Assembly (NCBI GenBank): GCA_027297825.1
Contig: JAPUHH010000239.1
Span: forward strand, 1-5,441
Reading direction: 5' to 3'
DNA length: 5,441 nucleotides
Source: Gammaproteobacteria bacterium
GTDB taxonomy: Bacteria; Pseudomonadota; Gammaproteobacteria; UBA4575
Shown one piece after another: positions 1-5,441 of the stretch. The translations under genes and the position numbers were made by a program. Within the stretch, counting starts at the first letter, position 1. Every line of letters begins with the position of its first letter. The notes under the pieces were generated by a model, which had not been told where the DNA came from, did not search any database, and was given only the letters and a program-made list of their open reading frames with translations.

Positions 1-390
1 GCAGCAAGGGGTTAAAAATATTTTGTCGCGAGTGCAACGGCTAAGCCGGAGTTTTGCATTCCTATTGAAAGCTGTGCCTCCAGGGCATGTACCGACTAAA
101 ACCAACCCGGTGAGTAATGGGACGGTAAGGTTAAAGGTTTGGCTAATTAGCCTCACAAGTAAAGACATGAGGGAGAACTGCTATATCAATCCCACCGCCA
201 TGGTTGCTTTTATGTGCACAAGCTGACAAAAACCGCTTGAATTGAGTGTAATTTCCATACCCAGCATCACGACAGCAAAGAGGTAAATAATACTGGATTT
301 TAACGGCATGAATATTTCCGGTATTGAGTATGCCAGCACCGTAAGCAATACTGCTCACACTGGAAATAAAAAGTTAAAACGATTGAGTAT
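1..390 (-). pseudogene. Decayed bile acid:Na+ symporter (BASS family) gene, internally deleted, runs off left edge
   Basis: Translating the minus strand across several stops gives a recognisable BASS-family sodium symporter, an inner-membrane carrier of bile acids or other organic anions. One frame (390 down to about 64) reads RFNFLFPV, a TGA at 355-357, AVLLTVLAYSIPEIF, the VVMLGMEITL segment (273-244), a TAG at 181-183, then QF and GLVLVGTCPGGTAFN (108-64), the first sodium-site motif. The adjoining frame then reads GMQNSGLAVALATKYF (62-15), the second signature, then a TAA at 12-14 and PLA. In intact members, as I recall, these two motifs lie about 120-130 residues apart; here they nearly touch. 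The gene has therefore lost a large internal segment with a frame change, in addition to three stops. TGA sits where the family has Trp, and TAG sits just before the conserved Gln. The start is unclear: ATA at 388-390 may be a ruined ATG. It follows the Rieske gene directly. The product cannot be functional. The family call is strong from two independent motifs in the right order; the substrate is unknown. Confidence 0.88.
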
Positions 391-402
391 AAATAAAGCG
401 AA

Positions 403-744
403 TCAAACTAAAAGGTAAACTTCACCATTTTCAATTTCAAAGGGTAGTGCACGTAGACTTTGGCTTTTACAGGGGCCGTATACACATAGTCCATCATTAA
501 TCTGAAATAAGGCACCATGATTTGCGCACATGATGAATTTTTGGTTCCCGTCTAAAAAATTATCCGGCACCCAATCTAAAGGACCTTGAGTATGTGGGCA
601 GGAATTCTCGTAGACAAAAATTTGCTTGTCTTTTTTTACTACAAAAATTGTTAATTGCATTTCCTCAACAATGACAGTAAGTCCTTTACTGTCAAGGTTA
701 TGTAATTCATCATAGCTAATTAATTTTTTACGTATGGTGCTCAT
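403..744 (-). CDS. Small Rieske [2Fe-2S] ferredoxin-like protein
   Basis: This 113-residue soluble protein is a stand-alone Rieske domain. The cluster ligands are visible as Cys49-Pro-His51 and Cys73-Ala-Asn-His76, the CxH...CxxH pattern of Rieske proteins, with 21 residues between the two halves. It has no signal peptide, no membrane anchor and no catalytic oxygenase domain. It is therefore probably a cytoplasmic electron carrier, comparable to the ferredoxin components of ring-hydroxylating dioxygenases or the small subunit of nitrite reductase. Two further cysteines (Cys87 and Cys92, in a CVYGPC segment) follow the second ligand pair. The C-terminal strand (FEIENGEVYLLV) is the usual end of the fold, so the gene is complete. 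The ATG is the only good start, but no clear Shine-Dalgarno precedes it. It diverges from the NTF2-like gene across 47 bp and is followed immediately by the BASS pseudogene in the same frame. The redox partner cannot be inferred from the window. Confidence 0.9.
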   Translation of the reverse strand: MSTIRKKLISYDELHNLDSKGLTVIVEEMQLTIFVVKKDKQIFVYENSCPHTQGPLDWVPDNFLDGNQKFIMCANHGALFQINDGLCVYGPCKSQSLRALPFEIENGEVYLLV

Positions 745-774
745 GACGTTACTTTCGTTCTGTTGTCCTCAATT

Positions 775-804
775 ATTAAAGTTGCCCATAAATGAAAAAT
801 TCAA
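775..804 (-). promoter_or_regulatory. Possible sigma70-type promoter for the Rieske gene
   Basis: On the minus strand, TTGAAT (804-799) and TTTAAT (780-775) are separated by 18 bp. They match the -35 consensus at 4 of 6 positions and the -10 consensus at 5 of 6. A start of transcription near 768 would give a leader of roughly 24 bases before the Rieske ATG. The -35 element would lie inside the start of the divergent gene. The region is AT-rich, so a chance match is quite possible. Confidence 0.3.
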
Positions 805-1232
805 ATAATTATTCTACATCTGATCAGGCTGAAGAAGTATTTTACCTAGCGTTCCAGCAAAGTGATATTAAAATGATGATGTCAGTTTGGTCTAAAAGTG
901 AGGATATAATATGTATTCACCCGGGTGGTCCGCGATTAGAGGGCTGGGATATTGTTCGCCAAAGCTGGGAGCATATATTTATTAATGAGCGAGGCATTAG
1001 CTTTGATGTTAAGCAAAAAAAAATTCTAGAAGTAAATAATATTTCTATCCATCATGTTATCGAGGTGATTTCTGTTAACGGCGAAGTGCAGTCCGGGATT
1101 ATCGCAACGAATATTTATGCTAAGACCGAGAACGGCTGGCATATGATTTTGCACCATGCATCACCAGAATTACTTACTGAAATTTTCCAATCTGATTCGG
1201 GAGACCTAGGCGAGCTACAGACTGTGCACTAA
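792..1232 (+). CDS. NTF2/SnoaL-like fold protein of unknown function
   Basis: This 146-residue soluble protein looks like a member of the NTF2-like superfamily (SnoaL_3/DUF4440 type). The opening helix (residues 11-37, with EVFYLAF) is followed by IHPGGPRLEGW (42-52) and a QSW.HIF helix (57-63), the typical cone-forming region. A run of beta strands ends in WHMILHHASP (116-125), a common closing motif of this group. The fold serves many small-molecule enzymes and binding proteins, so no reaction can be assigned. There is no signal peptide or membrane segment. The ATG at 792 has only a weak AAAG upstream (778-781) in place of a Shine-Dalgarno. The gene is read divergently from the Rieske gene, which may mean shared regulation or a joint role in an oxidative step; this is inference. 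A run of nine A (1015-1023) lies inside the gene in frame. The last residues after the HHASP motif are polar and probably disordered. Confidence 0.83.
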   Translation: MKNSNNYSTSDQAEEVFYLAFQQSDIKMMMSVWSKSEDIICIHPGGPRLEGWDIVRQSWEHIFINERGISFDVKQKKILEVNNISIHHVIEVISVNGEVQSGIIATNIYAKTENGWHMILHHASPELLTEIFQSDSGDLGELQTVH

Positions 1233-1238
1233 CTAGCT

Positions 1239-2945
1239 TTATAAGTAATAAAAAATTAAATACGGACCGAGAAGAAAAGCGACCCACATGACCATACTGC
1301 CAGTAGGCCATGTTTTAGAAAGAATGCCTTGCGGTCCATGATGACGGTGCAAACGTGCACCCATTATGAAAGAAAGTTTTTTTATGCTTGTGAATAGCCA
1401 CTTCTCACTTGTAGCAACAAAACTCATTGTATGTTTTGCAAGATAGGCGCCCGGCTTACGATATAGCCAATCCACATCAAGATTCACAGAGTGTAACTCT
1501 GGAGGATATATTCCTGTTCTTAGTAATAAAGTGAACGCCAGCGCTGAGAAAAGCAATAACTGTAATTGAGTGATGACATGTGTAACGGTGAATGGATTGT
1601 ATTCGACTTGATATGGCAATAATTTATAAAAAGTTTCTGGAAATATCCCAATAGCCATCGACAGGATAGCGGCAATCCCCATCGCTATTAACATATTCAT
1701 CGGGGCTTCTTTGCAGCGAATATTACTGTCATGTGCAAAAAACGCGAAAAAAGGAATTTTTATTCCGGCGTGGTGAAAGACGCCAGCAGAAGCAAATAGG
1801 AGAATTAGCCAAGCAAACTTGTAGCCCTCACGGGCAGTCGCTTCCATGATCAGTGATTTAGTCACAAAAGCACTAAATAATGGGAAAGCTGAAATTGAAG
1901 CTGCACCTATGATACAAAAGGTGGTTGTATAGGGCATTGATTTATATAGACCACCTAAATCGGAACCATTCATCTTTCCGGTACGTAACAACACTGCACC
2001 CATGCTCATAAACAAGATTCCCTTAAATAAGATATCTGCAAATGCATGTGCAGCGGTACCATTAAGGGCAAGTTCCGTCCCAATGCCAATGCCAACCACC
2101 ATAAAACCAAGTTGATTGATCATGCTATAGGTTAAAACTCGACGCAGATCATTTTCTATCACGGCGTAGAAAATTGGAAAGGCTGCCATCACTAAGCCAA
2201 TCCAAATAAGAAGTTCTGTCCCAGGGAATGCTCTTGCAAGTGCATAAATCGCCATCTTGGTGGTAAAGGCGGACAGCACAACCGCACCCGTAACAGTGGC
2301 TTCTGGATATGCATCTACTAGCCAGCTGTGGAACAGTGGGAACGCACATTTAATACCGAATGCAATAAAAATAAGTACACAACCGGGACTAGCAAGATCC
2401 AACTTAGTAAACTCAATAGATCCACTTGCGTTAGCGTATAAAATGATACCGGCTAACAAAAGTAAGCCTGAGACGATTTGTACGATTAAATAACGTAACC
2501 CGGCGTTGTAAGAGCGTTCAGTGCGTCTTGCCCAAATCAAAAATACTGACGAAATCGCAGCCATTTCCCAATATATGAACAGTGTTATCAAGTCCCCTGC
2601 CAGCACTACACCCAGCGCACAACCCGCGTAGATTAAATTAACACATTGTTGCCAAGAATCGCGCAAATGCAATGAATAGACGACCGCAATAAAAGTAGCA
2701 ATATGAAAAATGACTGCAAATACAAAACTAAGCTTATCTATATGTAATGTCGTTAGCGTTAGATTAAACATTTCAAAGGCAGCACTGGCCCCAGCTGGCA
2801 ACATCCAAAGTTGCAAAAAAGATAAGACAGGTAATAGCAACATATAGAAGGTGCGCAACTTGCCTTGTAGAATTGGGATCAATAACGCACCGATAACCAG
2901 AATTACAGCTGGGTTTAGACTATCAATCACCGTAGTAATCCTCAT
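1239..2945 (-). CDS. Mrp-type monovalent cation/H+ antiporter subunit D, long form (568 aa)
   Basis: This is a polytopic inner-membrane protein of the proton-conducting MrpD/NuoL-M-N superfamily. It probably carries protons and exchanged Na+ or K+ as part of an Mrp-like complex. The ion-path residues are present: Glu127 in TM5 (FIYWEMAA), Lys199 in TM7 (FGIKCAFPLFHSWL), Lys230 in TM8 (TTKMAIYAL), Lys308 in TM10 (DILFKGILFM) and Lys363 in TM12 (FVTKSLIM). The shared loop DLRRVLTYSMINQLGF spans residues 266-281. HHAGIKIPFFAFFAHDS (390-406) and the C-terminal DVDWLYRKPG (490-499) and HHGPQGILSKTWPTG (535-549) segments followed by a last helix mark it as the long D-type of about 570 residues. The His four residues before the TM10 Lys, seen in the two sister subunits, is Asp304 here. 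It is the last gene of the operon. The ATG at 2945 overlaps the upstream gene by 23 bp. A GTG at 2930 (residue 6) has a GAGG nine bases upstream and overlaps by only 8 bp, so it is at least as likely to be the true start. The call as an Mrp-like D subunit is firm; the transported ion is not known. Confidence 0.93.
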   Translation of the reverse strand: MRITTVIDSLNPAVILVIGALLIPILQGKLRTFYMLLLPVLSFLQLWMLPAGASAAFEMFNLTLTTLHIDKLSFVFAVIFHIATFIAVVYSLHLRDSWQQCVNLIYAGCALGVVLAGDLITLFIYWEMAAISSVFLIWARRTERSYNAGLRYLIVQIVSGLLLLAGIILYANASGSIEFTKLDLASPGCVLIFIAFGIKCAFPLFHSWLVDAYPEATVTGAVVLSAFTTKMAIYALARAFPGTELLIWIGLVMAAFPIFYAVIENDLRRVLTYSMINQLGFMVVGIGIGTELALNGTAAHAFADILFKGILFMSMGAVLLRTGKMNGSDLGGLYKSMPYTTTFCIIGAASISAFPLFSAFVTKSLIMEATAREGYKFAWLILLFASAGVFHHAGIKIPFFAFFAHDSNIRCKEAPMNMLIAMGIAAILSMAIGIFPETFYKLLPYQVEYNPFTVTHVITQLQLLLFSALAFTLLLRTGIYPPELHSVNLDVDWLYRKPGAYLAKHTMSFVATSEKWLFTSIKKLSFIMGARLHRHHGPQGILSKTWPTGSMVMWVAFLLGPYLIFYYL

Positions 2946-3177
2946 CTCGTTTCACAATTTTGCGCATTTGTTTTGCGAGTAATACTAAGGCTAGGCATGC
3001 AATAAAACCGAACCAAGAAAAAAAGCCAAACCAATTTTCAAATAAGAAATTGATGTGTTTGTGGTAAGCAAATTCAAGCAGTATTAATATTGTGCAAATG
3101 GAGTACAAGCCATACACAATTTTGTTAATGTTGCCTGGGTTATCAAGCCAATACTTTTTATCTTTTTGAGGGTTCAT
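2923..3177 (-). CDS. Small two-helix membrane protein of the antiporter operon
   Basis: This 84-residue protein has two likely membrane helices, at about residues 20-38 (carrying Glu35) and 49-69. An aromatic-rich link lies between them (HKHINFLFENWFGFF). The N-terminus is hydrophilic (YWLDNPGNINK). The C-terminal tail is basic then acidic and ends KRDEDYYGD, which by the positive-inside rule puts both ends in the cytoplasm. I recall similar short proteins with a DNP motif near the start and an RDEDYY-like end between D-type antiporter genes of proteobacteria, but they have no established function. The ATG overlaps the stop of the upstream antiporter gene by 4 bp (ATGA), and the end overlaps the downstream gene, so it is translated as part of the operon. 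No Shine-Dalgarno is visible, which suits coupled translation. It is probably an accessory or assembly subunit of the complex, a role inferred from position. It does not look like MrpC, MrpF or MrpG. Confidence 0.85.
   Translation of the reverse strand: MNPQKDKKYWLDNPGNINKIVYGLYSICTILILLEFAYHKHINFLFENWFGFFSWFGFIACLALVLLAKQMRKIVKRDEDYYGD
2940..2943 (-). promoter_or_regulatory. Candidate ribosome binding site for a GTG start of the 568-aa antiporter subunit
   Basis: The minus strand reads GAGG at 2943-2940, nine bases before a GTG at 2930-2928. No comparable purine motif lies at the right distance before the ATG at 2945. This favours starting the protein at VIDSLNPAVIL, five residues shorter than the maximal frame. 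Confidence 0.4.
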
Positions 3178-4643
3178 GGATTAAATGCTGGGTAAAGAAA
3201 ATCATAAATATGTTGCATATAAAAAAATAACAGAAATGTGCATAAAGCTGTAATACATAAAGGCAGTACGCATGCCAGAGGCGCTTCTTTTATTCTGGAC
3301 TCCCGATAATCTAGCGTAGGGCCAAGCGGCTTGAAGAAACCACGCAGAGCAATAGGCAGTAAGTAGGCGCAGTTTAATAAAGTGCTTAGCGCAAAAAAGA
3401 ACAGCACAATATAGTTTTGTGTGCTAATACTGCCTTCAATTAAAAACCATTTACTCCAGCTACCTATTAGGGGCGGCAAGCCAATGACACTGAAGGCAGC
3501 AATTAAGTATGCTGAAAATGTAAATGGCATCTTATGTCCTAAGCCATTGAGTTGACTGATCTGTGTATATTTTGTAGCGGTGTAAATAGCTCCTGCACAA
3601 AAAAATAATGTTATTTTACCAAAAGCATGCGTGACGAGGTGTAAAGCACCGCCCAAAGCGGCTACTGGACTTGCTAATGCAGCACCAACAACAATGTAGG
3701 AGAGCTGGCTGATGGTTGAGTAGGCAAGACGTGCTTTGAGATTATCTTTGGTTAGGGCAATGACTGAGGCAATTATCATGGTCGCAACTGCGATCCATAG
3801 AATTAAATCTGCAGCATGTTGTGTGGCGATAAAATCAATACCAAATATGTAGACAGAAATCTTTAATACAGAAAATACCCCTGCTTTAACAACTGCGACT
3901 GCATGGAGTAAAGCACTTACCGGTGTAGGCGCCACCATGGCTGCCGGCAACCACCGATGAAATGGCATTAAGGCGGCTTTACCGATTCCAAACATAAATA
4001 AGGTAAACAACAATAATGCGCCAAGCTGGTCAAGTTTGCCCTCCAGGATCCCACCAGGGAGAAAATCTAATGTGCCTGCTTGAATCCACGTCACAACCAT
4101 TGCAGTTAAGAAAAACAATATTGATGTGCTAAGTAAAATACCGAGATAAGTACGACCGCCACTTTGCGCTTCATTATTTTGCTTATGAGTAACCAAAGGG
4201 TAGGTGCATAAAGTAAGCGCCTCATAAAAGATAAATAATGTAAATAGGTTTGCAGCGAAGGCGATCCCCATGGTAGATGCAATAGAAATAGCGAAAAAAA
4301 GATAAAATCTTGTTTGATTTTTTTCACTATTGCCGCGCATATAACCGATTGAATAAATTGTGGTAATAATCCAAAGACCAGAGGCAAGTAATGCAAACAC
4401 AAGCCCTAAAGGTTCTAGATGAAAAGCGATGGAGAGACCCGGAGTGATATTTAATAGGCTATGCGTTACCGCTTCTTCTGCGCTAAATCTTGTTAATTGT
4501 GTAATGTATAAAAATAAAATTATTCCAATGAATATAGAGCTCGTTTCTCGAAGTTGTGCATGCTTATGAAATAGCAGTATTAATAATCCTCCAATCAGAG
4601 GAATCAATACGGCAAGTTCATAGTGCAGTAAGATCTGGAGCAT
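3174..4643 (-). CDS. Mrp-type monovalent cation/H+ antiporter subunit D (489 aa)
   Basis: This complete polytopic inner-membrane subunit belongs to the proton-conducting MrpD/NuoM/NuoN superfamily and has about 14 hydrophobic segments. It keeps the full set of pathway residues: Glu141 in TM5 (LFIFYEALTLCTYPL), Lys222 in TM7 (GIGKAALMPFHRWLP), Lys253 in TM8 (LLHAVAVVKAG), His335, His339 and Lys343 in TM10 (HLVTHAFGKITLFF), and Lys398 in TM12 (IGSWSKWFL). The segment DNLKARLAYSTISQLSYIVVG (300-320) is the superfamily signature. A length near 490 residues is normal for a D-type subunit; the MrpA C-terminal extension and the NuoL lateral helix are both absent. It begins 3 bp after the stop of the upstream antiporter subunit and ends in a 4-bp overlap with the small membrane protein gene. 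No good Shine-Dalgarno precedes the ATG, so re-initiation from the upstream gene is likely. NuoM is an alternative name from sequence alone, but the gene order does not fit a nuo operon. Confidence 0.92.
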   Translation of the reverse strand: MLQILLHYELAVLIPLIGGLLILLFHKHAQLRETSSIFIGIILFLYITQLTRFSAEEAVTHSLLNITPGLSIAFHLEPLGLVFALLASGLWIITTIYSIGYMRGNSEKNQTRFYLFFAISIASTMGIAFAANLFTLFIFYEALTLCTYPLVTHKQNNEAQSGGRTYLGILLSTSILFFLTAMVVTWIQAGTLDFLPGGILEGKLDQLGALLLFTLFMFGIGKAALMPFHRWLPAAMVAPTPVSALLHAVAVVKAGVFSVLKISVYIFGIDFIATQHAADLILWIAVATMIIASVIALTKDNLKARLAYSTISQLSYIVVGAALASPVAALGGALHLVTHAFGKITLFFCAGAIYTATKYTQISQLNGLGHKMPFTFSAYLIAAFSVIGLPPLIGSWSKWFLIEGSISTQNYIVLFFFALSTLLNCAYLLPIALRGFFKPLGPTLDYRESRIKEAPLACVLPLCITALCTFLLFFYMQHIYDFLYPAFNP

Positions 4644-4646
4644 GGT

Positions 4647-5441
4647 TTATTGGAATAATGTGTTGATTGCGGTATTTGCGAACCCAAAACTAAAGGAAGT
4701 ATTTAAGCCAAAGTAAAAGTTTGCTACAACCAATAACCAAAGTGGAATGAGCATTTGCAATGGCGCTTCCGAAATCACATTCGTAGTTTGTTCTAGATCA
4801 CTTCTCGGGCTTTTAAAGTAGGCATGCTCTACGATTTTCCAAATGTACATAATGGTGAGTAGTGAGCCGCCAACAATAACGACTACGGCTAGCCAATGAT
4901 TTTGTTCAATGGCAGCGACTAATAAATGCCATTTGCTAATAAAGCCAGCAGTGAAGGGTACGCCTATGAGGCCAAGACCTAATAATACGATAGCAGCCAT
5001 GGTCCATGGCATACGTTTACCTAAACCAGCAAAATTTTCCAACTGCACTGATTTAATACGCAATACTATGCATGCCATCGCTAGAAACAATCCTCCCTTT
5101 ATAATAGCGTGATTAAATAAATACACCATGCTTGCGATGCTGCCACTCTTCGATGCTAGACCAATGCCTAAAGTCATGTAACCAATTTGTGCGACACTGG
5201 AATACGCAAACATGCGTTTTATATTGTCTTGATAAACGGCAACAAATGATGCTATAAAAATTGCGAGTACGGAAAGTGGCAGGAGTATCTTATCTAAATG
5301 AAAATGCTGAAATGAAATTTCATCGGTAAATACTCCAAAAAAGAATCTGAAGAATACGTATAAAGAAACCTTGGTAGCGGTTGCAGATAGAAACACCGTT
5401 ATCATCGATGGCGCATAAGCATATGCATTAGGAAGCCATAG
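4647..5441 (-). CDS. Mrp-type monovalent cation/H+ antiporter subunit D, C-terminal part, cut by right edge
   Basis: The reading frame is open to the window edge, so the Met codon at 5405 is internal and the gene starts outside. The visible 264 residues begin LWLPNAYAYAPS, the end of the superfamily's TM7-TM8 motif (usually HSWLPnAyayAPs), followed by the TM8 lysine in SATATKVSLYVF (visible residue 24). The signature DNIKRMFAYSSVAQIGYM follows at about residues 72-89. TM10 has His111 and Lys115 (FNHAIIKGGLFL), and TM12 has Lys170 (AGFISKWHLL). The C-terminus carries the EAPLQMLIPLWLL segment (visible residues 225-237), also seen in related form in its neighbours. The TM5 Glu and TM7 Lys would lie outside the window. 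A family length near 500 residues implies that about half the protein is missing. It is the most upstream operon gene seen, ending 3 bp before the 489-residue subunit. It differs clearly from both sister subunits, so it is an old paralogue and not a recent duplicate. Confidence 0.92.
   Translation of the reverse strand, partial: LWLPNAYAYAPSMITVFLSATATKVSLYVFFRFFFGVFTDEISFQHFHLDKILLPLSVLAIFIASFVAVYQDNIKRMFAYSSVAQIGYMTLGIGLASKSGSIASMVYLFNHAIIKGGLFLAMACIVLRIKSVQLENFAGLGKRMPWTMAAIVLLGLGLIGVPFTAGFISKWHLLVAAIEQNHWLAVVVIVGGSLLTIMYIWKIVEHAYFKSPRSDLEQTTNVISEAPLQMLIPLWLLVVANFYFGLNTSFSFGFANTAINTLFQ

Noticed and set aside
23..226. A 67-codon open frame on the plus strand
   Set aside because: It is antisense to the BASS remnant, has no ribosome site and no recognisable protein character.
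143..358. A 71-codon open frame on the minus strand starting ATGTCTTC-like near the left end
   Set aside because: It lies in a different phase from the BASS remnant, has no family resemblance, and its codons are simply the shifted reading of the pseudogene.
355..405. TGA read as Trp, which would fuse the Rieske gene to the BASS frame and remove one stop
   Set aside because: The TGA at 355-357 does sit at a Trp position and is in frame with the Rieske TGA stop. However, a TAG, a TAA and a frame change still break the symporter, and the intact genes here use TGG for Trp, so plain decay is simpler.
745..791. A plus-strand promoter with TATTAA (774-779) for the NTF2-like gene
   Set aside because: No acceptable -35 element lies at the right distance and the region is AT-rich, so the -10 match is not enough.
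4106..4402. A 98-codon frame on the minus strand inside the 489-residue subunit gene
   Set aside because: It is an out-of-phase reading of a hydrophobic membrane gene, fully contained in it, with no ribosome site of its own.
3174..4643. DabB of a DabA-DabB inorganic carbon transporter
   Set aside because: DabB belongs to the same superfamily, but it is normally paired with a large DabA protein; none is present and three paralogues in a row do not match that system.
1239..5441. Assigning the three large membrane genes as nuoL, nuoM and nuoN of complex I
   Set aside because: The order with a small 84-residue protein inserted, the long-type C-terminal features of the 568-residue subunit and the absence of any other Nuo subunit fit a multi-subunit Mrp-like antiporter better.

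Overview
The window reads as an AT-leaning bacterial chromosome, most likely proteobacterial. The protein character and the presence of a decaying gene would suit a host-associated gammaproteobacterium of the Legionella/Coxiella kind. That placement is inference from protein style and base composition; no marker gene is present to prove it.

The right three quarters (1239-5441, minus strand, transcribed right to left) is one tightly packed operon fragment. It encodes three different proton-conducting antiporter-like membrane subunits of the MrpD/NuoL-NuoM-NuoN superfamily. In order these are the C-terminal half of a first subunit (cut by the right edge), a complete 489-residue subunit, a small 84-residue two-helix membrane protein, and a 568-residue long-type subunit. 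Spacings are 3 bp, a 4-bp ATGA overlap, and an 8- or 23-bp overlap, so the genes are almost certainly translationally coupled. The ion-pathway residues (TM5 Glu, TM7 Lys, TM8 Lys, TM12 Lys) are kept wherever the protein is visible. The set is best read as the membrane ion-translocating arm of an Mrp-like Na+(or K+)/H+ antiporter complex with several D-type subunits. No NADH- or quinone-binding complex I subunit is seen in the window.

The left quarter holds a divergent pair. One member is a plus-strand NTF2/SnoaL-like protein (792-1232), which meets the antiporter operon tail to tail with only 6 bp between. The other is a minus-strand 113-residue Rieske [2Fe-2S] protein (403-744). They share a 47-bp intergenic region.

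The first ~390 bases contain no intact gene but are not empty. On the minus strand they carry a clear remnant of a bile acid:Na+ symporter (BASS family) gene. It is broken by three in-frame stops and by a large internal deletion with a frame change that joins the first sodium-site motif almost directly to the GMQNSG motif. It lies immediately downstream of, and in the same frame as, the Rieske gene, and it continues off the left edge. This is the least obvious content of the window.
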